From Utricularia gibba (lineage: Eukaryota; Streptophyta; Magnoliopsida; Lamiales; Lentibulariaceae), in the NCBI GenBank assembly GCA_002189035.1, contig NEEC01000007.1:1550001-1614000 (forward strand): a stretch of DNA of 64,000 nt. Direction: 5' to 3'. The notes beneath the pieces are model-generated. The model ran no database searches, had not been told where the DNA came from, and worked only from the letters and a program-made list of their open reading frames with translations. The position numbers were made by a program, and so were the translations under genes. Every line of letters starts with the position of its first letter. The first letter of the stretch is position 1. Positions 40,663 to 50,616 of this stretch are shown here, piece after piece.

Positions 40663-42261
40663 CACTAAACCCAAACTGAAGAAATGGCAGCGTTGAAGAA
40701 GAACAAGACAGGCTTTTATAGGAGCAGCAAACACTGTACAAAAAGAAGCAACTGTTTCGGTTTTGGAGTGAATAAAGGAATAATGGGACAGGAGAATTCT
40801 AATGGAAAAAGTTCTGGAGAGTGGAGAAGAGGAAAAGGACAGCAAGAAATTGGGAAACAGCGGTGTCCCGGCATCTTCACAACGCCAACATGGTCGTCTC
40901 CTCCAACCAAAAGCATCCGCCGTGGTGACTGGATAAGGCATCCTCTACAAGCTATCAGATAAAAATATGCTCTGAGCATGTCCTAAAAACACTTTCAGTA
41001 CAAAAAAAAACGTAACCAGGGATTCCCATTTTCATAAACTTAAATTATGCTCCAAAAGATGGACTGTTTCAATGGGCGAAGAGTGCTTTTGCTATAAGAA
41101 CAAAAGGAAGACGATAAGCACATATTCTACTCAAAAAAACAGCAGCCGTTGGTTGCCACTTATCAGTATCGCTTTATTCTCCGGAGCTGCTATTTGATAA
41201 CGATAAACAAAAAAGGGCAAGCTGCGAGAGGTAGATGCTTACCATACACGGAGTCTCCATGGAGTTGATGGATTATTGCAATTTCTTTTCATTTAACACC
41301 AACTTCACGATGCCGGTCGATCGGGAGTTTTAGTTGAAGCCACCTGAAACCCAGATTCATTCGAGTCTCTCAGCAGCACGTAAACTGCGACACTCTTGTT
41401 TGGCGTTCAGGCAGTTGTTTTTTTCTCAAGTGATCATCTACAACGCCCCCATCACAGCAAAAGGTGCTTGTGAGTGGGATCCTAATCTTGATTTGGTCCC
41501 CGCCTCAGATTTCAGTGTCAGTCAGTACCCTCGTGTCCGAATTTGCAGAGCCATCACCATTGATGGGATTCTTCTCGGCCAAATGCCTTATGGGTGAGGG
41601 CTTGTTTGTACCACAGAAAACGAATAATCTGTGGGACTAATGATTAGACAATCATATCCAGGAGTAAGAAGAAGAGTGTGGGAGAACTAACGATCATTGT
41701 CGGCTCCCCTGAAGGTGAATCATTTGGACTGAGCCACACACTGTTGTTTCATCGCTTTAACTTTATTCGATAGTTCCAGTTTATATAGAAGACAAACTAC
41801 TCTACTTCCCATATAAGCAACACAGTAGAATTTTATCCATACAAAAAGTAAAAAATTTCAATTCTACTTCTGGGTTCCCATGGAGAATCAACCATTTTCT
41901 CCCAGCATATCCTCTATACAACTTAAGACCTGCACAATGACGGCTGCAAGCACATGGGAGAACTTACAAGGAAATGCAGATTAACAGTAAACATCTTTAG
42001 ATTGTGATTTCATGCACTTTCTGATCCCGAATTTCTACATAGTTAGTGTCGTTTGTGATAATGGAAGTGAATTAACTTGACTGGAAGACTGAGAGTCATG
42101 CAAGAAACAGAAGGGTGCCTTGAATCAGAGAACAGGTGACGCTACTTCCATCTGCAGCTATCACAGATATTGTTTTCCTGTTTGTTCCATTCACTGCTGC
42201 TGTCAAGACAAGGAAGCTGCTGCTACTTCAACAACATGTAATAAGTTGATTTCTTCCAGGT
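40663..42261. other. intergenic: GA20ox promoter and UreF 3' flank
   Basis: The left part is the GA20ox promoter and leader. A frame at 41334-41597 is open but has no ATG at its start and no recognised homology. The region 41600-42260 is probably the UreF 3' UTR plus spacer. Confidence 0.4.
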
Positions 42262-42981
42262 TCAAGAACAAAACATTCTGGAAAACAAGTATCCATGGCA
42301 CCCCTGTATTGTGTCAAGCAACGGACACGTCTGACAGGCCTCCGAAACATCTCTGTTCATCCACTTCACCGCCAAAGCCTCTGCCGTTTGAGCAATCCCA
42401 TGCTGCAACACTGCTGCACCCAATGGTCCAATCAAGTTCAACCTCGTTGCTGCAGATATGACATCTCTCATAGTCACAAACATAAAGGCCCTCTGTGCAG
42501 TCTCTGGGTCAAACCCAAGCAGTCCAAAAATCAACCCGAAAATTGGGGCATGGTGGAATGAAACTGACAGCCCATTGCTCAGAGCTGAAGTCCTCATGCT
42601 CTTGAGAGATGGGATTTCTGAGAAAATAGACACAGCCACTCTCAACAAAGATGATCCTTGAGATATTGAGGCTTTACGTGAGATTTCGTTCGTGATCGTA
42701 GCGTTGAGCGTTGTGTCAAGTTTCTGCCATGTTTGTGCGTCTGGAGAAACTGCGGCTGCGTACACGAATGGGAGAAGCAGGCTTGCTGTGTTCTCCAGGA
42801 CATGGATTATATACATTCTCAGCTGATCTGGGTTGGTTACCATCCGCGTTTGAACGGCTGCTTCAAGCCCCGAAGAATGTGCAAAGCCCCCTGTTGGAAG
42901 AATGGAGTCCAGGAGTTGCCATTGACTCCATGGTTGTGAAGATTTTGCTTCCCGTTGTTCCATTTCCTTAACATCCTCCAT
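42262..42981 (-). CDS. UREF: urease accessory protein UreF
   Basis: UreF works with UreD and UreG to deliver nickel and carbonate to apo-urease, allowing plants to recycle urea nitrogen. A single 239-residue frame starts at 42981. Landmarks are WQLLDSILPTGGFAHSSGLE near the N-terminus, the helical core, RDVISAATRLNLIGPLGAA and the invariant-looking end GCHGYLFSRMFCS. The length equals the Arabidopsis protein (about 240). The coding part has no intron. Upstream minus-strand sequence to about 43300 looks like a leader, possibly with an intron. The frame is intact. Confidence 0.93.
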   Translation of the reverse strand: MEDVKEMEQREAKSSQPWSQWQLLDSILPTGGFAHSSGLEAAVQTRMVTNPDQLRMYIIHVLENTASLLLPFVYAAAVSPDAQTWQKLDTTLNATITNEISRKASISQGSSLLRVAVSIFSEIPSLKSMRTSALSNGLSVSFHHAPIFGLIFGLLGFDPETAQRAFMFVTMRDVISAATRLNLIGPLGAAVLQHGIAQTAEALAVKWMNRDVSEACQTCPLLDTIQGCHGYLFSRMFCS

Positions 42982-44008
42982 CGTTGAACTTCACCGAATC
43001 CCTAGATTACAACATAATGCATCAAAAACCAATCTTTGAGTATCAACCCAGATCCCCAAATTACAGGATAAAACATTAGTATCAAAATCCCCAATCTTCT
43101 CGATGGCGGGTGTAGGAAAAGAAAACGAATCGGGAGACAGAAGTTTGGATCTGACATTCTGAATAGATGAAATAAACCTAGATCTTGCTCTCCTCTGGTG
43201 ATTCCCATAAAATTTCACGAAGTCGCGCAGAAATCTTCAAAAATTAGGTATTGAAGAATTGGGGATTACCTGAAGGCGTACGCAGAGTGCTAAACGGCAC
43301 GGCACATTAAAGAAGTGAGAGCTGAAAAGGAGAATGGAGATGCAACTTTCTGGTATCGAATTTTCTGTCCGTTTGTGTAGCGTGGTGCGTTGACTTCAAT
43401 TTCTAAAACTTCAGTTATGAGAAGCAGGTACTATGCTATAGATGTCCAAGTACGGTTTGATAAAATGCCTGTAAGAGAAACAATTGCTGTCTTGAATCAT
43501 TCTGATTTTGTTAGAATCAGGAAACGATTCGATGCCACCATTTTTGGGACAAGAGCTCCCTCAACTTCACCCAAATGGAAACCGGGAAGAAGATGAATGG
43601 CGGCTGCCTTGTCTTCATACATCACTTATGTTGATACAATCCAAGACATTCATCATTCATCAAGATGGGAATGGCTCAACGAAAATCAGCTTGCCAGTAA
43701 GCTGAAGCAGGGCAATCCTCGTTTGGCATGTCAGAGGAATCTCCTCTGCATCTTCGTCCCCGTTGCTGTTTCTCTTTACCTTTCCACGGTGTTATGATTG
43801 AGGAAAGTGACATGTCCTTCAAATTGAGTACTTTCCAACCATCCGCAGAAGGAAGGTCAAAGTCACCAACAATTTGTACGCGGAGTTGAATACATTGAAT
43901 CCATCTCATCCGTAGCACACGACCAAAAAACACCAGTACGGAGGGTATGGACATTTATCACAGAAGAAAACAAAAGCATTGGTTGGCTGCGCGTGGCGCC
44001 GAGCTTGC
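42982..44008. other. intergenic: UreF leader/promoter and DREB1 3' flank
   Basis: The UreF leader and promoter occupy the left part; the right part is downstream of the DREB1 stop codon. No further gene is recognised. Confidence 0.4.
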
Positions 44009-44652
44009 TTAGAAGCTCCAGAGAGACATTTCGTACCCATCATCCACGTCATCATAGTACTGCGGCGTCAATGTCGGCGGAGGCGGGGCAGCATCAGCCC
44101 CTCCGCCATGTTCGTCAGCAGCCCATGCATCCCGAAAACCGTGTCCTCGATCTCATCGTTGAAGTACGACGCCTGCTCTGGAGACTCCACGGCAGGCACA
44201 TATGAGGACGAGTTCGGCGAATCGTGCTCCTGCTGCACCTCCCGCGGCCTGAAAGCTTCAGCCGCCTCCGCCGCCGCCCTCTGGATATCCTTCGGGTCAG
44301 TAGAAGCGGGAACCGGCAACCGCCACGCCGAATCCGCGAAATTCAGACACGCGGATCTCCCCCTCAATGCCATCGCTGCCACATCGTGTGCACGAGCCGC
44401 CATCTCGACGGTCGGGAACGTCCCCAGCCAAATCCGCGTCTTCTTATTCGGTTCCCTCACTTCGCAGACCCACTTCCCAGAGCTCCTCCGCCGCACTCCT
44501 CGGTAGACCGGGTGGCGCGTCTCTTGGAACTTCTTTCTCCCAGCCTTCTTCTTGGGATTTTCCGATGCCAACATCAGTTCCTCGTCGCAGAAATCAGGCC
44601 TCCCCTGTTCCACCCAGTAGCCAGCATACCCATTCCCAAATGTGTATTCCAT
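44009..44652 (-). CDS. DREB1/CBF AP2/ERF transcription factor; frame broken near C-terminus
   Basis: Nuclear activator that binds the CRT/DRE (CCGAC) element in cold and drought responses. An intronless gene starting at 44652 ([13 protein letters not shown]). CBF signatures flank the AP2 domain: [16 protein letters not shown] before it and a DSAWR motif after it. The domain contains [20 protein letters not shown] and [20 protein letters not shown], with the Val and Glu in WVCEVRE that define DREB specificity. The raw frame ends early (LMLPRLRRH, stop near 44068). A G4 run on the forward strand (44085-44088) needs one more base; the frame then reads [20 protein letters not shown] and GYEMSLWSF, ending at 44009, the typical CBF acidic tail. 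A farther ATG at 44718 overlaps the TATA box and is not the start. Confidence 0.93.
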
Positions 44653-44715
44653 CCCGATCGCAGACCTTTCTTCTCCAGAAGAAGCTCCGTGAGTGAGTGT
44701 GAAGAAATGATTGAG

Positions 44716-44723
44716 CATTTATA
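44716..44723 (-). promoter_or_regulatory. TATA box of the DREB1/CBF gene
   Basis: TATAAATG on the minus strand, 65 bases before the chosen start codon. This leaves a leader of roughly 35-40 bases. The ATG inside this box would lie upstream of the transcription start, which decides between the two possible start codons. Confidence 0.6.
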
Positions 44724-46456
44724 GGGGTGGGGAGGAAGCTTCGACAGGATATGATATGATATGTCTGCGGATTAAACGCGAAAACACGGAAACCCTCAAT
44801 GTTACAGGCTGGGAAGAAGTGGGGCATGCAAAGCTGGAAACCGCCCACGCCAGTCCTGTCTTTTTCACCTGGAACTGCCACGTGTGCGTTGTCTTTATAT
44901 CCACTCCCCAAGTTAACCAAGTCGTCAATTTCACAGTCAAGTCTCTCGACACGTGGCTTACATCCGACCTGCAGCTCGCGAAATCGTACGGCTTGCGTGG
45001 AATCAACCGTCATTTCTACTCATTCCTTCGTATTGATGAATAAAATCACCACATTGCCTATTTCTTGTATCCATCCCCATCCAAAATGACTTTCATTTTT
45101 ACATTTCCGTACATCTATGCTCCAAATTCGTGCTTTTTTTTATTAAAATTCAATTTTTTTTAGAAAAAGTGCAATTTTTGATTTTTAATTTTTTTTAATT
45201 TCTGATTATGGTGATGAAATTTAAAAAAGAAAAAGTAAGAAGGATGAGGATGAGGAGGTGGCAGCTGTATCATCCACGTGTCATCCGTACAGGCGTGTGA
45301 CAGTTAATAATCTGTTGGACGGGCCGTTGGTTGCCGAACCGCGTTGACCGTATGTCCGATTGCACAGTCACGTGCGCGTGCTGCTAGCTCATTCACACCG
45401 CACGTGTGTTGAATTGCTGACCCGTACGGGATTCATGAAATTTGGGGTGCAAAATGATATTATGCGTAAAGTTTAGGGTGTCTAGAGAATATATGAAATT
45501 CCCCACAATCTTTTAGAACAACAGCATTGTAGATATGAAGATCTTTTAAGATGGTAAGATTGTGTAAATGCGAATTTCATTCTCAGATTCATTTCCATTA
45601 AATGTATTCTGAAAAATTAAACTAAACTAACATTTCTTCAATTCTAAAAAGAAAAAGGGTGGAATACAAACACCAATTACTATAACTTGTTCAATACCAA
45701 GCAATTTCTATCTCCCCATAGTCATTTTTTTTCACCTTTCTCCATCCAAAAAGTGACCATGTCTTCCACTTTTCGCAATACTCTCCTCAATGGCCGGTGC
45801 AAATGAGGTTTTAGAGTCGTGGAAGTCAAGTTTTTCAATTCAGTAGTCCCCTCCAGTCGAGGGAATTTGTGCATCCATCGTTATCATTCTTGCTGTTGAG
45901 AGCGTATCTTCCTTGGCCACGGTTGCAGCAACTGATAAACAAGAGATATCAGCAGGTTTGAGCTTTGAGTTCATGAAAATTATATAGTTTGTTGGATGCT
46001 GCTCTCTCCTGTTTCTAGGTTCTAGTTTCTGCTCATTTCCTTTCTTTATGGCGTTTAAAGTTGACATGGGTTTATTGAAACGAAACCCTAAATTCGTATT
46101 GTGTAGTTTTCTGCCTGAAAATACTAGAAAAAGTGGAACTTGTTCATGAAACTCAACGTACGTGGCTCGGATTGAGTAGTTTTGTCCCTGAAACTATAGT
46201 TCGTGCTACGACCCTTTACATTTAGATTTGAGAATCGCCCTAAGCTTCATAATTGTAGATTTTTTTAAAAGATTATCAGATTTTAAATCATGATATTGTG
46301 AAGATAATCGAATAAGGAAATAAATTTACCCTAAAATATTTGGTATAATTTTCTTGGAATTCCCATCTGCAACTGCAAATGCATAGATGCCTTGTGGGAA
46401 TTCAGCTTCTACTGAGTTCCATTAGCTTCACTGGTGATCAGACTTCTTCTGAAGGG
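44724..46456. other. intergenic: DREB1 promoter and GARP gene upstream region
   Basis: Contains the DREB1 promoter (44724 to about 45500, with several ACGTG cores such as CCACGTGT near 45275). The rest to 46456 precedes the GARP gene. No receiver-domain exon is seen on the plus strand here. Confidence 0.45.
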
Positions 46457-48005
46457 ATGACGACTAATCCAAGCAACGGCCATGGTTCCTCCTCGGAGAC
46501 AGTAACTTCAATGAAGAAGATAATAGAAGTTGAGGAAGAAGGAAGCGTTTCTATAGAGAAGACTGCGACGGCGAGCTCGTCTGTAGCCGCGAGCAACCGG
46601 AACGATCGAAAGAAGGAATCAAGTCGAAAAGGGAAGAGCTCATTATCTTTTTCACAGAGAAAACCCAAGATCATTTGGACAAATTCATTGCATAACCATT
46701 TCTTGGAAGCCCTAAGGAGCATTGGCCTCGAGAGTAAGCTTTCTTGTTTGTGCACATAAATGTGAATAATAAAAAATTGTATTTTTCTGAAACAAGAAAA
46801 TAAAAAATTCAAGACTATTTTTTTCAAAGATTGTTTTTTATTTTATTTTATTTGTGCACAGGAGCTGTCCCAAAGAGGATTCTTGAGGTGATGAATGTTC
46901 CAGGGTTAACTAGAGAAAATGTTGCTAGCCACCTCCAGGTTTTCTGATCCTTATTTTGGATTATGTTTCACTAATTAAAATACTACATTTATACATTTCT
47001 AGTTGCCTGGGGCTTCATGAATTTACATATGAAAACAACCCTGCAGAAATACAGAATCTTCCTAAAGAGAGTGAGTGATGCAAGCATCAAGATGCAAAAT
47101 CGCGTTGGAGACGCGCCGAGCTTATGGCCTTGTAATGCAGTTCCTGCCCCTTGTTTTAAGGTTTCGCCCCGCCGTCCGATGGAGTCTCCGGTGAAAGCCT
47201 CCGTTTCTAAGTGTGTAGAAGCTTCTTCCATGAGAAGCTCTAGCTTCATTCCTGCTCAGGTACTCCGACAACCCCGAGTGAGGACCTAATGCGTTGCATG
47301 CATTCTTTTTAACGTACTAAATCACGCTTTACTTATCAGCTTGATCATTCTCTCGCTTGGAGCAATCAACAGACACCAATCAGCTCAATGAATTCCGGCG
47401 ATGTCTCCAGCAACCCAATGGCTTGCTTCAGTAACCAAATGTTGAACAATCATCACCCTAGTTTCCCTGCAATAGAGAGAAATGCACTGTTGAGCTGGGA
47501 TTCGTTGGCGAATTTCGGGTTCCCTTCATGTGATTTGGAGAGCATCAATCATGTTGCTGGATCAGGGCAGCCAGAGAAAAACAAAGGCCTGGATTCCTCT
47601 CCCTGTTCAGTATTTTTTACCAGAGATCAACTTGGTCAGCACACGGGGTTGCCTGGTTCTCCCCCGGACAACAGTGGCGAAGGACTCCTCTCTGATGTTG
47701 TTGCGGAATACGGCTTCCGTGTGCAGAACATCCAAAGAATCAATCACCAAAGCGACGGGGCATTGAAATCTGATCTATTCACTGCTTCTTCAGATCACAG
47801 AAGCCTACAAAATGAGGTACGCTACTAAACCATTATCCACAATGCAGCATTTTACATTGTTTTGGTAACAACTCTAAACATCAGTGGCGTCATTCTTCAG
47901 CAAAATGAAGAGGAAATGGCGCCTCCATGTTGCACAAATTGCGACGACTTCAATGACTGGGAGAGCCTTCTGCAGTCCCTTGGTCAACCTAATTACCAGG
48001 CATGA
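46457..48005 (+). CDS. GARP (MYB-like) transcription factor resembling type-B response regulators but lacking a receiver
   Basis: Five exons (46457-46733, 46862-46938, 47047-47259, 47340-47816, 47901-48005) join in frame to 382 residues. The DNA-binding GARP domain spans about residues 75-135: [20 protein letters not shown], then [20 protein letters not shown] and [17 protein letters not shown], closely following the type-B ARR pattern ([28 protein letters not shown] in typical members). Exon 1 before it is Ser- and Lys-rich with no Asp-phosphorylation domain, and no receiver exon was found in the preceding ~1.7 kb. The C-terminus is Asn/Ser-rich and ends in an acidic, aromatic patch ([14 protein letters not shown]) that could activate transcription. 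The start at 46457 is the best ATG; an earlier in-frame ATG exists at 46379. A role in cytokinin signalling is not implied without a receiver. Confidence 0.8.
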
Positions 48006-48955
48006 TTACTACTACTTCCCATGGTTTGGCATCAACCTCCTCGTAAAAATCCATGGTTTGCGGCACAGTAGACAACATTTGATGAACTAAATGACAGGTC
48101 TGAGAGATTTCTACGTCAAGTGTGACTGATTCAGCTGAAATATGTACAACAAGACTTGTTTGGCATAGAAGTACAGACAGCATTGTGTTTTATATGCAAC
48201 ATTTCTTGTAAACTAAAAAACAAAAACAACATAATTCTTTCCGCAATTACTTCTGTCGAATCGAGGAAACGTAGATGTGAACTGAAGAAACAGAGGTTCT
48301 AGTTGCTTATAGTATCATTTAGAAAAATGATTACTGTCACATTCTATCTCAAACACTTGTCAAAAAAATACATATACTATGTCCATTTCTTTCATAATGT
48401 ATGACACATGTCCAAATTGATCATTTGTCCATGATCCACTTCCTCGTCAACGGGGCCCACTCACCTAGGGGTAAATTTGTAATATACACATTCTGGTTTT
48501 TTTTTTTGTGTTTGAATGTGAATTCATTTAAAACCCACATACAAAACCATTTAATGTGTATACTAGTGTTGTAAAGATCACATAAACTCATTATTATATT
48601 CAATGATGGATTTGAGTTGACTCCAGTGTAATAATTTTTTAAATATGTTTTAAAATATTTAGAAAAATAAGATCTGCTTGTTTAAATGAATTTAACTTAT
48701 TGCCCAATTTATTACAGATATGAGTTGAAGGTGATGTAGCCGACCCATGATTTTTAAACAATCGTGTATACATCCCACATGAAAAACGTGGTGTAATGGG
48801 AATACGTGTGCTGGAATTAATTCTGTTACGAAAAAACCAGCCAATCAGAGTACGCCACTTCCAAGTGTCTACAAGTAGACCTGGGCATGAAGGCCATTTC
48901 ATCACTCAACCCGCTTGTTTTTTTTATCTTATCCATTTCTAGGCATTCAAAAAGC
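48006..48955. other. intergenic: GARP 3' flank and MATE promoter
   Basis: AT-rich DNA with no recognised gene. It holds the 3' UTR of the GARP gene and the promoter and leader of the MATE gene. Confidence 0.45.
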
Positions 48956-50616
48956 ATGCTGTTACTACGACAACAACAACAGCAGCAGCAGCAGCAAAAT
49001 AAGGAGGAGGAGAAGGAGAAGCTCGAACTAACATTGCTCGATAACACGATGAAGTCTCTTCCAGCAACCGATTCTACCGTTGACTCTGAACCAGTTGATC
49101 CAACAGTTGAATCCTCCGTCCTCTTCGTTACCTTGATCCCGAAAACAACGCCCGCGGCGGCGGTGGAGGAGGATGAGGAGGAGATGGGCGGGGTAGTGTT
49201 AAGGGAATCTGTGGCTTTATGCAGGCTTGCTTTCCCGATGATTCTCACTGGTCTGTTGCTCTACTCAAGGTCCATGATTTCGATGCTCTTTCTTGGGAGA
49301 CTGGGAGATTTGCCTCTCGCGGGAGGCGCCTTGGCCATCGGATTTGCCAACATCACCGGCTACTCTGTTCTATCCGGGCTTGCCTCAGGGATGGAGCCTC
49401 TCTGTTCGCAAGCTTATGGTGCAAAAAGGTTCACTCTTCTCGGACTGACTCTCCAGAGAACCATCCTTTTACTTCACCTTGTTTGTCTGCCCATTTCCCT
49501 CCTATGGCTCAATGTCCACAAGATTCTCATTTTTTTCCGACAAGATGCCACCATTGCAGCGCAAGCTCAAGCTTATCTGATCTACTCTTTACCTGATCTT
49601 TTCGCACAATCCCTCCTGCATCCTCTCAGGATCTACCTTAGGACCCAATCCATTACCCTACCCTTGACTTTTTGTGCTGCGGGTGCGATTCTATTACATG
49701 TTCCGATCAACTATTTTCTCGTTCTGAAGATGGGGCTGGGGATAAGAGGGGTGGCGTTGGGTGGGGTTTGGACAAACTTCAACGTCCTTCTGTCGCTTCT
49801 TTTGTACATTTTAGTGTCCAAAGTGTACGAGAAAACGTGGGGAGGGGTGTCGGTGGAAGCTTTCAAAGAGTGGAAAAGGCTACTAACTTTGGCAATCCCG
49901 AGCTGCGCCTCCGTCTGCTTAGAGTGGTGGTGGTACGAAATCATGATTCTTCTCTGTGGACTTCTTTTGAACCCCAAATTGACCGTCGCTTCAATGGGGA
50001 TCTTGATTCAGACGACGGCATTGATCTACATATTCCCCAACTCGTTGAGCTCCAGCGTTTCCACGCGTGTTGGGAACGAGATAGGGGCCGGGAGGACGGA
50101 GAAAGCCAGACGCGCCGCCATGGTGGGCCTCTCGATGAGCTTCTTGCTCGGTTTTGCCGCCCTCAGTTTGGCTTTCTCAGTGAGGAACATATGGGCGGGT
50201 ATGTTCACGAGTGACCAGGAGATTGCGCGGTTGACGGCTATGGTTTTGCCCATAATTGGTCTTTGCGAGCTCGGAAACTGCCCCAGACTACGGGGTGCGG
50301 CGTTCTCCGGGGTACGGCGCGCCCCCGGGTGGGAGCCAACATAAACTTGGGGTGCTTTTATCTCGTCGGAATGCCGGTGGCGGTTGGGCTGGCTTTCTAT
50401 TACGGCATGGATTTTGAAGGACTGTGGTTGGGCCTCCTGGCGGCGCAGGCGTCGTGTGCCGTTACAATGATGGTGGTTTTGATGAGGACAGATTGGGACC
50501 TTGAGGCGGAGAGGGCGGCGGAGCTGACCACAAAATGCCCCGGCAGCGGCTGCACCCTCCATGAAAACGTCGCTGATGGGATCAAGCTCAAACCCCTCGG
50601 AGATTGCATGTGCTAA
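48956..50616 (+). CDS. MATE transporter (DTX48-53 clade); frame broken near C-terminus
   Basis: Multidrug and toxic compound extrusion carrier with 12 membrane helices, probably of plasma, vacuolar or endosomal membranes. An intronless frame starts at 48956. An unusual N-terminus carries a run of nine Gln then Glu/Lys-rich sequence, followed by MATE landmarks: [69 protein letters not shown] and [13 protein letters not shown]. The raw frame derails after GLCELGNCP at a C4 run (50281-50284) and stops at 50344. One more C restores [20 protein letters not shown] and the last helices ([20 protein letters not shown]), ending at 50616 for 553 residues. Adjacent to a DREB1 gene, as DTX50 is to CBF4 in Arabidopsis (from memory). 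Confidence 0.92.
48972..48998 (+). repeat. CAA/CAG glutamine-coding repeat in the MATE gene
   Basis: About nine CAA/CAG triplets encode a Gln run near the MATE N-terminus. The mixture of both codons suggests it is fairly stable, but length may vary between individuals. Confidence 0.7.

Noticed and set aside
41334-41597. Open frame of 87 codons between GA20ox and UreF
   Set aside because: It starts at a TTG rather than ATG, shows no known domain and no splice partners.
44653-44718. Upstream ATG extending the DREB1 protein by 22 residues
   Set aside because: The ATG overlaps the TATA box, so it would not be in the mRNA; family proteins also lack the extension.
46379-46456. Longer N-terminus for the GARP factor starting at 46379
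   Set aside because: The added residues are hydrophobic and unlike type-B regulators, and a splice-acceptor-like site lies within; 46457 is preferred, though not certain.
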